Assembly (NCBI GenBank): GCA_963702525.1
Contig: CAVPCY010000001.1
Location: forward strand, 1 to 50,213
Direction: 5' to 3'
DNA: 50,213 nucleotides
Source of the DNA: CAVPCY01 sp963702525
Lineage (GTDB): Bacteria; Actinomycetota; Coriobacteriia; Anaerosomatales; PHET01
The notes below the pieces were generated by a model, which worked only from the letters and a program-made list of their open reading frames with translations, was not told the DNA's origin and did no database searches. Shown piece by piece: positions 13,155 to 21,493 of the stretch. The number at the start of each line of letters is the position of its first letter. The first letter of the stretch is position 1. A program made the translations under genes and the position numbers.

Positions 13155-14023
13155 CTACGCGTACCTCGCGGTCACGATACGATCGCGCCCTGCGAGATCG
13201 GTGACGACCCTGACCTCTTCATACCACTCTAGAGCTTCTTCGGCCGCCGCGGCGACCCTTCTTTCGTCCAGTTCGACAGCGAGCAGCCCTCCGTGGGCCA
13301 GCCACTCACGGGCCTCGCGCATCAGCCGCCGGAACACCTCGAGCCCGTCTGCACCGCCGTCCAGCGCAAGGTGCGGCTCGAAGCCGGCGACCTCGGCCGG
13401 AAGCGCGGGTACGTCGTCGCTCGGGATGTAGGGGGGGTTCGCCACGACGACATCGAGCGTCCCTCTCAGCTCGGACGGCAAGCCGCCGAGCAGGTCGCTC
13501 TCGAAGCACGGTGACGCGATCGCCAAGCCCGAGGCGCTCGGCGTTCTCGGCGGCGACCTCGAGCGCGACCGGGGAGATGTCGCCCGCCCACACCCTCGCA
13601 CCCGCGCACTCCTGCGCTATCGCGCAGAGCGATGCAGCCCGAGCCGGTGCCGACGTCAGCGACGAGCACATCGCCTCGCTCGTCAAGCGCCGAGAGCACC
13701 TCACCCACGAGCACCTCGGTCTCGGGCCGAGGAATCAGCACGCCCGGGCGCACCTTGACCACGATATGCCGAAACGCCACCTCGCCCGTGACGTACTGCA
13801 GGGGCTCGCCCGCCGCGCGGCGCCGCACGGCATCGCGAAGCACGGTGCGTTCCTCGGGCGTGAGAGGCCGATCGAAGTACGCGTAGACCTGGACTCGTGA
13901 CAGGCCCGTCGCCGCAGAAAGCAGCCACTCGGCACTGCGGCGCGGGTGCTCGTCGCCCTTGTCGGCAAGGTATGCCTGCGTCCACTCCAGGGCCGCCTTG
14001 AGCGTCCACGTCTGCTCGGCCAC
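13155..14023 (-). CDS. prmC: Peptide chain release factor N5-glutamine methyltransferase (two frameshifts)
   Basis: PrmC methylates the Gln of the GGQ motif of release factors; its target gene prfA lies just upstream. The N-terminal helical domain runs WTLKAALEWTQAYLADKG to VLIPRPETEVLVGEVL. The SAM-binding motif is VADVGTGSGCIAL and the catalytic motif is VVVANPPYIPSDD. Two one-base insertions (about 13629 and 13513) split it, matching the span modulo three. The GTG at 14023 is the start. Restored length is about 288 residues, normal for PrmC. Confidence 0.93.
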
Positions 14024-14047
14024 GTGCGCGTGTCCCTTGACCGTCGC

Positions 14048-15121
14048 CTAGCCGGCGGCAAACGCCGCGAGCCGCTCGGCGCGGTCCGCCGCAGCGAGCC
14101 CATCGACGAGTTCGTCGATGGCGCCGGCCATGATCGCCGGGATGTTGTGGACGGTCAGGCCGATGCGGTGGTCGGTCACCCGGTCCTGCGGGTAGTTGTA
14201 GGTCCGGATCTTCTCCGAGCGGTCTCCCGAACCGATCTGGCTGCGACGCTGGGCGCCCAGCTCGGCCTGCTGTCTCTCGAGTTCGGCCTCGTAGATTCGT
14301 GCGCGCAGCACGCGCATCGCGGCCTCGCGGTTCTGCAGCTGCGACTTCTGGTTCTGGGACTGCACGACGAGGCCCGTGGGCAGGTGCGTGATGCGCACCG
14401 CCGAGTCGGTGGTGTTGACGGACTGGCCGCCCGGACCACTCGAGCGGTAGACGTCGATGCGAAGGTCGTTGGCGTTGATCTCGACCTCGACGTCCTCGAC
14501 CTCGGGCAGCACCGCGACGGTGGCGGTCGAGGTGTGGATGCGCCCTTGGGACTCGGTGACCGGCACGCGCTGCACGCGATGAACGCCGGACTCGAACTTC
14601 ATCTTCGAGTAGACCTTGTCGCCGCGAACGCGGAACGAGACCTCCTTGAAGCCTCCCGTGTCGCTCTCGGACGCGTCGATCTCCTCGACCTTCCACTTCT
14701 GCAGCTCGGCGTAGCGCGTGTACATGCGGTACAGATCGCCGGCGAAGATCGCCGCCTCGTCACCGCCGGCCCCGCCCCGGATCTCGACGATGATGTCCTT
14801 GTCGTCGTTCGGGTCGCTGGGAAGCATCATGATCCTCAGCTCGTCCTCGAGGTCGGGCACCCGCGCCTCGAGCTCGCGGATCTCCTCGGCGGCGAACTCC
14901 TTCATCTCGGAGTCGGACTCGGTGTGCAGCACCTCTCTGGCCTCGTCCAGCTGTTCGAGCACGCCGAGGTACTCGCGAGCCTTCTCGGCGAGGGGGGCTT
15001 GCGAACGCTGCTCCTTGGCAAGCCGCGTGTACTCCTTCTGGTCTCCGAGAAGCGCCGGATCGCCGAGTCTGGCGGTCAACTCGTCGAACGCGTCGAGTAT
15101 CTTCTGGAGCTTCTCACGCAT
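14048..15121 (-). CDS. prfA: Peptide chain release factor 1
   Basis: RF1 recognises UAA and UAG and triggers peptide release on the ribosome. The intact 357-residue frame has an N-terminal helical domain, the RGGAGGDEAAIFAGDLYRMY region, and the catalytic GGQ in RSSGPGGQSVNTTDSAVRIT, followed by HLPTGLVVQSQNQKSQLQN. It overlaps the DUF1385 gene by 8 bases and is followed by prmC, which modifies its GGQ glutamine. Two family members (RF1 and RF2) look alike; linkage to prmC and length favour RF1. Confidence 0.96.
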   Translation of the reverse strand: MREKLQKILDAFDELTARLGDPALLGDQKEYTRLAKEQRSQAPLAEKAREYLGVLEQLDEAREVLHTESDSEMKEFAAEEIRELEARVPDLEDELRIMMLPSDPNDDKDIIVEIRGGAGGDEAAIFAGDLYRMYTRYAELQKWKVEEIDASESDTGGFKEVSFRVRGDKVYSKMKFESGVHRVQRVPVTESQGRIHTSTATVAVLPEVEDVEVEINANDLRIDVYRSSGPGGQSVNTTDSAVRITHLPTGLVVQSQNQKSQLQNREAAMRVLRARIYEAELERQQAELGAQRRSQIGSGDRSEKIRTYNYPQDRVTDHRIGLTVHNIPAIMAGAIDELVDGLAAADRAERLAAFAAG

Positions 15122-16100
15122 TGCTGGGCTCGCCCTCTTCCTCGCGGGAGATGATCGGCTGCATCGCTGCGATGGCGACCTCGATCATCTCGTCGTCCGG
15201 CTCGCGCGTGGTCATGCGCTGAAGCTGCAGACCGGGCCACAGCAGCACCTTCACGAGCGGGTTGTTCGGCCTGGTGCCCGCCCACTTGACGGTGATCTCG
15301 TAGGCCAGGCCGGCGACGAGCGGGATGAGAATGAGCCTGGAGACGATGAGCAGGGTGAGTATCTGCCAACGGTCGGTCCAGCCCATCTCGGCGGCGATCG
15401 CGCGAACCGGCACGAGCGAGAACACGAAGATCGCCACGACCATCACCATCAGAAGGAACGAGGTCCCGCAGCGCATGTGTTTGGTCGAGAAGCGCTGGAT
15501 GGCCTCGGGCTCGAGGTCGATGCCGTGCTCGAACGCGTGGATCGTCTTGTGCTCGGCGCCGTGGTAGGCGAAGACGCGCTGGATGTCCTGCAGCCGGCTG
15601 ATCGCCCAGATGTAGAGGAAGAAGGCCGCAACCCGCAGCACGCCGTCGACCACGTTCCACACGAACGGCTGCACCGTCGCTGGGTTCTTGCCGTAGATGG
15701 GCGAGAGAGCCAGGTTGGTGAGCAGCGCGGGGCCGACGATGAACAGCAGCACCGCGAGCCCGGCACCCATGACCACCGAGAAGCCGATCTCCTTGCTTGA
15801 GAGCTGCTCCTCCTCGGACTCGCCGGACAGCGATGCCGAGATGGTGAAGGCGCGCATCGCGAGCGAAAGCGTCTCCACGAGCGCGACCACCCCACGGATG
15901 ATCGGCTTGCGCATCCAGGTGCGGTTCTCGGCGGCCGAGTGCAGGTCGTGCTGCTCGGTATGGATGGTGCCGTCCGGAGTGCGAACAGCGACGGCCCAGT
16001 TGTACTTGCCGCGCATCATGATGCCCTCGAGGACCGCCTGCCCCCCGATGTGCGTGTGCTTGATCGGCGAGTCGAGGCGTTCGACCGCTGTATCGCTCAC
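15114..16100 (-). CDS. DUF1385 (YqhQ-like) membrane protein
   Basis: A 328-residue protein with the DUF1385 hallmark at the N-terminus (IGGQAVLEGIMMRGKYNWAV), then four or five membrane segments. The central AYHGAEHKTIHAFE motif is rich in His/Glu, and KHMRCGTSFLL precedes the next membrane segment. The family is annotated as possibly metal-dependent because of the conserved His/Glu residues, but no reaction is established. It starts with GTG at 16100 directly after the thyX stop and overlaps prfA. This position between rpmE/thymidine-metabolism genes and prfA is common in Gram-positive genomes, but does not reveal its role. Confidence 0.9.
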   Translation of the reverse strand: MSDTAVERLDSPIKHTHIGGQAVLEGIMMRGKYNWAVAVRTPDGTIHTEQHDLHSAAENRTWMRKPIIRGVVALVETLSLAMRAFTISASLSGESEEEQLSSKEIGFSVVMGAGLAVLLFIVGPALLTNLALSPIYGKNPATVQPFVWNVVDGVLRVAAFFLYIWAISRLQDIQRVFAYHGAEHKTIHAFEHGIDLEPEAIQRFSTKHMRCGTSFLLMVMVVAIFVFSLVPVRAIAAEMGWTDRWQILTLLIVSRLILIPLVAGLAYEITVKWAGTRPNNPLVKVLLWPGLQLQRMTTREPDDEMIEVAIAAMQPIISREEEGEPSNA

Positions 16101-16788
16101 TCAGGCCTCCCGTTTCGGTGCACGAGGATAGGGCTCGCCACATGTCATCTTGCCCTCACGACACGGACCGCGCCTGCACGACGCACCCGCGTCCATGAAC
16201 ACGTAGGGTGCCGTGGGCTCGGCAAGGTCAAGCATGTTCAGCGCCAGCTCGCGGATCTCCCACTGTGCGCGCTTGCAGCAGCGCAGCTCGAAGAAGTGGA
16301 GCAGCTCGCGCATGTTCATGGTCACGACGATCTTGCTCTCGACCGCGTTGGGCAGCAGGTAGCGCGCGTCTTCGGCGCTCACTCCCGCTTCGATCAGATC
16401 ACGATACGCGCTGAAGGCGGCGGCGTTGGCGGCGTCGAAGCGCTCGCGCAGCGCGGGATCCGCCGCCACTGCCGGCGGCACCACGAAGTAGGGCTCCTCG
16501 GCGAAGGACACGTAGCGCTGTGACTGCTGGTTGTAGCTGGCCAGCCGATGGCGAACGAGCTGGTGTGTCATCGAACGCGACACGCCATCGACGCGCGAAC
16601 GTGTAGCTCGCATGCTCCAGCGCCGAGTGATGCCCGCTCTCCATGATCACCTTGAGCACCTTGCGCACCGAGACATCGTCCATGTGCTCCATCAACTCGG
16701 CGGCGCCCACCGGGGCGTAGCAGAGCCTCGCCGCCACAGCAACGGCGCGCTCGGGATCAGGCGTGTGATTGAGCAGGCGGACGTCCAT
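16101..16788 (-). CDS. thyX: Flavin-dependent thymidylate synthase (one frameshift)
   Basis: ThyX methylates dUMP to dTMP using methylene-THF, FAD and NADPH. The N-terminal half (MDVRLLNHTPDPERAVAVAA ... SGHHSALEHASYTFA) shows the conserved HxSxxEH segment. After one inserted base at about 16597 the ThyX signature RHRLASYNQQSQRY follows, then NAVESKIVVTMNMRELLHFF. The ATG at 16788 has an AGGAGA site. Restored length is about 228 residues. The C-terminal tail carries four cysteines (CRRGPC and CGEP region), a small extension beyond the catalytic core. It occupies the place where Bacillus has tdk. Confidence 0.95.
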
Positions 16789-16845
16789 GAACGCTCTCCT
16801 AGGGCGCGGCAGACTTCGCGTGCTGGCGTGCCCTACATAGTGAGA

Positions 16846-16870
16846 AGGCGCCCCCACGAGCGAAGCGCCT
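16846..16870 (-). terminator. Putative rpmE terminator hairpin
   Basis: A 6-bp perfect stem (AGGCGC with GCGCCT) and a 13-base loop lie 35 bases after the rpmE stop. On the transcribed strand the stem is followed by TCTCACT, a weak pyrimidine tail. This is plausible as the end of the rpmE transcript before thyX. Confidence 0.4.
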
Positions 16871-16904
16871 CCCCATTCTAGTCGTGCGTGTGCTGGTGCG
16901 CGAC

Positions 16905-17387
16905 CTACTCGGCGCTCTCCTCGACCGGGGCCTCAACGACCTCGGCGGCGGGTGCCTCGTCGACCGCCTCGACCGCGACGTCATCGGCGGCCTCAGCTGC
17001 AGGAGCGTCCTCGACGACCTCGGCCTTGGCGGCGTCACGCGCGGCCTTGACCTCGTACTGGGCGGCCTTGGCGGCCTTCTCGGCAGCCTTGGCGTCGCGC
17101 TCCTGCTTGGCCTGGATGGCGGCCTCCTCGGATGCCTTGCGACGGGCTTCCTTCTCGGCGGCCTCCTTCTCAAGCGTGGCGGCAGCGGCGTTGCCGAACT
17201 TGTCGCTGAAGCGCTGCACGCGTCCACCGGTGTCGACGAACTTCTGCTGACCGGTGAAGAACGGGTGGCACTGGTTGCACAGTTCGACGTGCATCTCGCC
17301 ACCTGCGGTAGAGCGAGTGGTGAAACGATTCCCGCACGAGCAGACGACGGTCGTCTCCACGTAGTCGGGATGGATTCCTTGCTTCAC
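16905..17387 (-). CDS. rpmE: Ribosomal protein L31 with long Ala/Glu-rich C-terminal tail
   Basis: L31 is a small protein of the large ribosomal subunit that bridges to the small subunit. Residues 1-70 are a normal zinc-type L31: KQGIHPDYVETTVVCSCGNR, the second metal pair CNQCHPFFTG, and GGRVQRFSDKFG. The protein does not stop there. It continues for about 90 residues: an AKQERDAKAAEKAAKAAQ-type helical charged stretch and then an acidic Ala/Val/Glu tail ending PVEESAE. Base use stays like the rest of the gene, and no frame change is needed. A GTG at 17387 behind GGAGGTG is the start. A 70-residue L31 is typical, so this is a more than twofold extension. Confidence 0.93.
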   Translation of the reverse strand: MKQGIHPDYVETTVVCSCGNRFTTRSTAGGEMHVELCNQCHPFFTGQQKFVDTGGRVQRFSDKFGNAAAATLEKEAAEKEARRKASEEAAIQAKQERDAKAAEKAAKAAQYEVKAARDAAKAEVVEDAPAAEAADDVAVEAVDEAPAAEVVEAPVEESAE

Positions 17388-17408
17388 GTGCGTACACCTC
17401 CGAAAGAC

Positions 17409-17429
17409 GGCCTGGTTTCCGACCAGGCC
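17409..17429 (-). promoter_or_regulatory. Hairpin in the rpmE leader
   Basis: A perfect 8-bp stem (GGCCTGGT with ACCAGGCC) closed by a 5-base loop lies 22 bases before the rpmE start, just ahead of the GGAGGTG ribosome-binding site. No minus-strand gene ends nearby, so it is not a terminator of an upstream gene and must lie in the rpmE 5' UTR. Structured, probably autoregulatory L31 leaders have been described in several bacterial groups; whether this matches one is not tested here. Confidence 0.5.
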
Positions 17430-17575
17430 TTCAGGACAGCCGGAAGAGGATAGCACGCGCTGAGGCGCTCCGCCACACCCCGCATCGCGCTGGGGCAACG
17501 CTTCCGTGTCGGTGCCGCCACGCGCGTGAGGCGCGGCAGGTCGTGTGGGAACATTACTACTGGGTGGTGATTGCC

Positions 17576-18533
17576 GTGAGTGTGCACGTACGGCGCGCTA
17601 TCGTGACTCTCGCAGTGGCGGCGTTGTTGGCGACAGCGGGCTGCGCCAGTCAACCGGTCCCCACCGGGACGCCCAAGGCAACGACGTCAACCGCCACGAC
17701 AGAACAGACGCTGGTGGCCGAGCCGACTCCGACACCGGAACCGACCACAGGGCCGAAGGCCGCCCGCTCCCGCTCCCGAGCCGGGCCCCGAGCGCCGGCC
17801 AGAAACCAAATCGGTCCGGCTCTACTTCACCCGCGATGAGAAGATCGGGGTGGCCGGACGAGATGTCGTCGTCACGGCCGCCGGCACTACAGCGGCCGCA
17901 GAGGCCGCCATCAGGGCGCTCCTGAAGGGTCCGAGCCCGAGCGATCGCGACTACGGACTTCGCAGCGAGATTCCCAAGGGCACCAGACTCCGCGGGCTCA
18001 CCATCAGGCGCAAGGTGGCGACGGTGGATCTGTCAAAGAGGTTCGCTTCGGGCGGTGGGTCGCTGTCGATGCAGATGCGGGCGGCACAGGTGGTGTGCAC
18101 GCTGACCCAGTTCCGCAAAGTGCGCTCGGTCGCCTTCAAACTCGACGGCAGCCAGCATCGACTCTCTCGGCGGCGAGGGCGTCACAGTGGGGCCGTCCGT
18201 CGATCGAGACGACTTCGAGGACATGCTCCCCGCAATCCTCGTCGAGAGCCCTGTCCCCGGTCAGAGGATCACGAGCCCGGTGCGCGTCTCGGGCTCGGCG
18301 AACGTCTTCGAGGCGCAGATTCAACTCGCAGGTGAGCAACGCGAAGGGCAAGGTCCTGGCCGAGAAGTCGGTCAAGGCGACGTCGGGTTCGGGCACGCGC
18401 GGCACGTTCTCGGCCAAGCTGCGCTTCGAGTGACGACCCGTCACGAAGGGCACCGTGAGCGTGTTCGACATCTCCGAGAAGGACGGCTCGAGTCGTCGAC
18501 CGCGTCGACATCCCGGTCCGCCTGAGGCCGTAG
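17576..18533 (+). CDS. GerMN/Gmad2-domain lipoprotein (frameshifted)
   Basis: The start GTG at 17576 opens a signal peptide (RRAIVTLAVAALLATAGC) with a lipobox-like end, so the product is probably a lipoprotein. A Thr/Pro-rich linker follows. Next is a GerMN-like domain (DVVVTAAGTTAAAEAAIRAL, then IPKGTRLRGLTIRRKVATVD and FASGGGSLSMQMRAAQVVC). Then comes a Gmad2 Ig-like domain (ILVESPVPGQRITSPVRVSG ... KGTVSVFDISEKDGS ... VDIPVRL). Four one-base insertions (about 17800, 18160, 18330 and 18491) and an in-frame TGA at 18431-18433 interrupt it. The final TAG at 18531 is 3 bases from the convergent rho stop. Function is unknown; GerMN/Gmad2 proteins are envelope proteins also found in non-sporulating actinobacteria. 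Confidence 0.75.
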
Positions 18534-18536
18534 CCT

Positions 18537-19883
18537 CTACAGGTCGTATCCGTTGCTCTTCTCGGACGCCTTGCGCGCCATCTTGGCGAGGAACTCCATG
18601 TTGCTGTTGGTCTGCTTCAGCCCCTTGAGCAGCATGTCCATCGCGCGCTCGGGGTTGTCGATGCCGTGGAGGATCCGGCGAACGCCCCACACGAACGGCG
18701 CTTCCTGCTGGTCGAGGATGAGCTCCTCCTTGCGGGTGCCCGAGGTGATGACGTCGATCGCCGGGAAGATCCGGCGGTCGGCAAGACCGCGGTCCAACCG
18801 CAGCTCCATGTTTCCGGTGCCCTTGAACTCCTCGAAGATGACCTCGTCCATCTTGGAGCCGGTGTCGACGAGCGCGGTAGCAAGGATCGTCATCGAACCG
18901 CCGAACTCGATATTCCGCGCGGCGCCGAAGAACTTCTTGGGCGGGTAGAGCGCCGTCGAGTCGACACCGCCGGACAGGATTCGCCCGGAAGCTGGCTGGG
19001 CAAGGTTGTAGGCGCGGGCGAGACGCGTGATCGAGTCGAGCAGGATCACAACGTCCATGCCGGTCTCGACCAGGCGCTTGGCGCGCTCCATGACCAGTTC
19101 CGCGACAGCGATGTGCTGATCGGAGGGCATGTCGAACGTCGAGGACACGACCTCGCCGTGGATCGAGCGCTCCATGTCGGTCACTTCCTCAGGCCGCTCG
19201 TCGACGAGCAGGCACATGAGGTAGACCTCGGGGTTGTTGGCGGTGATCGCCGCGGCGATGTCCTTGAGCACCGTGGTCTTGCCGGCCTTGGGAGGCGAGA
19301 CGATCAGACCACGCTGGCCCTTGCCGATCGGAGCGACCATGTCGATGGTGCGCGCCGTGAGGAACTGCGGGCCGTGCTCCATCCGAAGCCGCTCATCCGG
19401 GTAGACCGGCGTGAGATCCGCGAAGCGCGGGCGGCCCTTCGCGGCCTGAGGATCGATGCCGTTGACCACATCGAGCCGGTGCAAGGCCGGGTACTTCTCG
19501 TTGTCGCGAGCGGGACGTACCTGCCCCACAACCAAGTCGCCGCGGCGCAGTTCGTTGCGCCGAACCGTGGACATCGAGACGTACACGTCACGATCTCCCG
19601 GCAGGTAGCCGCTCGTTCTCACGAAGCCATAGCCTTCGGGAAGGACGTCGAGGACGCCGGAGATCTCGATGAAGCCCTCGGCCTTCACCTTGGCCTCGAG
19701 CACCGCGTCGATCAGCTCGTCCTTCTTCTTGAGTGCCTTGATGTCGAGTTCGAGCTCGGCGCCCATCTCCTTGAGTTCGGCGACGGTCTTGGTCTCGAGC
19801 TCGGCTCTGGTGACGGAGGGGGCAGCCTCTTGTGTTGGGCTGCCGCCGCCGCGGCGGCCGCGCTTGCGGGGACGGGCACTCAC
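18537..19883 (-). CDS. rho: Transcription termination factor Rho
   Basis: Rho is a hexameric RNA helicase that ends transcription of untranslated RNA. The 448-residue frame starts at a GTG overlapping the tal stop (GTGA). A basic Gly/Arg N-terminus (ARPRKRGRRGGGSPTQ) leads into the Rho N-domain (VTRAELETKTVAELKEMGAE), then the RNA-binding cold-shock-like domain (GVLDVLPEGYGFVRTSGYLP). The ATPase has P-loop PPKAGKTTVLK, Walker B VVILLDSITRLARAYN and the Q-loop-adjacent SGRILSGGVDSTALYPPK. Unlike many actinobacterial Rho proteins it has no very long Arg/Asp-rich insert. It lies next to tal and rpmE, as in Bacillus. Confidence 0.97.
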   Translation of the reverse strand: MSARPRKRGRRGGGSPTQEAAPSVTRAELETKTVAELKEMGAELELDIKALKKKDELIDAVLEAKVKAEGFIEISGVLDVLPEGYGFVRTSGYLPGDRDVYVSMSTVRRNELRRGDLVVGQVRPARDNEKYPALHRLDVVNGIDPQAAKGRPRFADLTPVYPDERLRMEHGPQFLTARTIDMVAPIGKGQRGLIVSPPKAGKTTVLKDIAAAITANNPEVYLMCLLVDERPEEVTDMERSIHGEVVSSTFDMPSDQHIAVAELVMERAKRLVETGMDVVILLDSITRLARAYNLAQPASGRILSGGVDSTALYPPKKFFGAARNIEFGGSMTILATALVDTGSKMDEVIFEEFKGTGNMELRLDRGLADRRIFPAIDVITSGTRKEELILDQQEAPFVWGVRRILHGIDNPERAMDMLLKGLKQTNSNMEFLAKMARKASEKSNGYDL

Positions 19884-20542
19884 GCGTTCTTCACCTTCTC
19901 CCAGTCGGCAAGGAAGGACTCGAGGCCACGATCGGTCAGCGGGTGCTTCACGAGGTTCTTGAGCACCGCGAACGGGACCGTCGCGATGTCGGCGCCCATG
20001 AGGGCCGCCTGCGTCGCGTGGTTCGCCGAGCGGAGCGAGGCCGCGATGACCTCGACGTCGTGTCCGAAGTCGTAGTTGTTCAGAGCGACGACGACGTCGG
20101 CAAGCTGTGCGATGCCGTCCTCGCTGATATCGTCGAAGCGACCTACGAACGGCGAAATGTACGAGGCGCCAGAGCGGGCGGCGAGCATCGCCTGCGGCAC
20201 CGTGAAGCACAGCGTCATGTTGACCTTGATGCCGCGCTCGTGGAGCGTCTTGGTCGCGGCGAGCCCTTCGGGCATCGTCGGCACCTTGACGATGAGGTTC
20301 GGCGCGATCTGGGCGAGCTCCTCACCCTCACGGACTATCTCGTCTCGGGTGAGCCCAACGGTCTCTCCGCTGACGGGCCCGTCGACGATCTCGCAGATTC
20401 GCTTGAGGTGGCTGTGGAAGTCGGCGAGCTTGCCGCCGACACGCGCGTAGAGGGTGGGGTTGGTGGTCACACCGGAGAGCACACCCCAGCTCGCGGCCTC
20501 CTCGATCTCGGCGATATCCGCCGTGTCCAGGAAGAACTTCAC
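19880..20542 (-). CDS. tal: Transaldolase, short (TalC/Fsa-like) class
   Basis: Single-domain transaldolase of 220 residues from the pentose phosphate pathway. MKFFLDTADIAEIEEAASWG opens the barrel, GVTTNPTL is the conserved second-strand motif, and NLIVKVPTMPEGLAA carries the Schiff-base Lys. Other conserved parts are NMTLCFTVPQAMLAARSGAS and SPFVGRFDDI. This short class contains both transaldolases and fructose-6-phosphate aldolases, and I cannot separate them by eye; FTVPQA-type sequences are usually transaldolases. It overlaps rho by four bases. Confidence 0.92.
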   Translation of the reverse strand: MKFFLDTADIAEIEEAASWGVLSGVTTNPTLYARVGGKLADFHSHLKRICEIVDGPVSGETVGLTRDEIVREGEELAQIAPNLIVKVPTMPEGLAATKTLHERGIKVNMTLCFTVPQAMLAARSGASYISPFVGRFDDISEDGIAQLADVVVALNNYDFGHDVEVIAASLRSANHATQAALMGADIATVPFAVLKNLVKHPLTDRGLESFLADWEKVKNA

Positions 20543-20589
20543 GTATCCGTTCCTTTCATCCGTGTCCGGCCTGCTGGCCGTGCGTCTCG

Positions 20590-21492
20590 TCAGTCCTCTA
20601 TCGCCGCAGCGACCACGTGCTCGAGCACATCGGCCACCGTGCGGTCGAGCTGGTGGCTGTAGATGACGGGTATCCCGTGTTCACGAGCGAGGTCTTCGAT
20701 GTAGACGCCAAGCTCCCTGATCGCCCCGAAGCCCGTCTTGTAGCGGTCGAGCGGCCGTGTCCCCTCGGTCTGAACCTCTCGGATGTAGAAGTGGCTCAAA
20801 TGCGACTGCTCGTCATCGACGCCGATGACCAGCTGTACAACCCGCGCGTTCTCGAACTGGCTGTGGTCGAGGTATCCCGGCACGAGGTGGATGCCCTCTA
20901 TCACCATCGAAGTACCCTCGAGCACTGCGCGGTCGATCAGGCTCTTCACGCCCGATGTCACGACAGCGGTCTGCTCGCGGAAACCTACGATGACGGGATT
21001 GGCGCCCTGCGGCACCGGGACTCGCAGACCACGCCACGCGTTGAACGCGCTTTCGTAGATCGCGGGCATGAGGTCTTGGCTGAATATACCACGCATGACT
21101 TGACGTATGGAATCGGTGGAAGAAATGCGCGTGATGCCGAGCCGGTGAGCGACCTCGGTGGCGATGGTCGACTTGCCCACTCCGGTGGTTCCGCCGATCA
21201 GAACGATAAGCGGCCGATCGAGGCTGGCCACATGTCTCAGACGAAGGTAGCGACGAGCGTGCTCCTCGCCGGCCATGCGGTCCAGGTACTCCGCGGAGAT
21301 GTCGCGGAGCCGCTCGCTCGAGATGCTGAACTCCTCCCGCGCTCGCAGGTCCTCCTGGATCGCGCTTGCCACCTCGTACGCCCTGCTTGGCGCCAGCCCC
21401 GTGGCCGTGAAGGACTGCGCAAGCAATCCCTTGCTGAACGGAAGGCCGTGGGCCTTGTCGGTGATGGTGATCGTTGGCTGTCGCTCCGGCAT
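20590..21492 (-). CDS. 2-phosphoglycerate kinase-like protein
   Basis: Probable 2-phosphoglycerate kinase, which phosphorylates 2-phosphoglycerate to 2,3-bisphosphoglycerate. From the ATG at 21492 (a GTG at 21501 is the alternative) an ATP-cone-like N-terminal domain spans about residues 8-85 (KGLLAQSFTATGLAPSRAYE). A P-loop kinase domain follows with GGTTGVGKSTIA at about 100-111, ISSTDSIRQVMRGIF, and a Walker-B-like SMVIEGIHLVPGY. This cone-plus-kinase architecture is the archaeal 2PGK pattern. The gene follows cyclic-diphosphoglycerate synthetase, which uses its product, and that adjacency is the main support for the function. No frame break is seen. Confidence 0.82.
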   Translation of the reverse strand: MPERQPTITITDKAHGLPFSKGLLAQSFTATGLAPSRAYEVASAIQEDLRAREEFSISSERLRDISAEYLDRMAGEEHARRYLRLRHVASLDRPLIVLIGGTTGVGKSTIATEVAHRLGITRISSTDSIRQVMRGIFSQDLMPAIYESAFNAWRGLRVPVPQGANPVIVGFREQTAVVTSGVKSLIDRAVLEGTSMVIEGIHLVPGYLDHSQFENARVVQLVIGVDDEQSHLSHFYIREVQTEGTRPLDRYKTGFGAIRELGVYIEDLAREHGIPVIYSHQLDRTVADVLEHVVAAAIED

Positions 21493-21493
21493 G

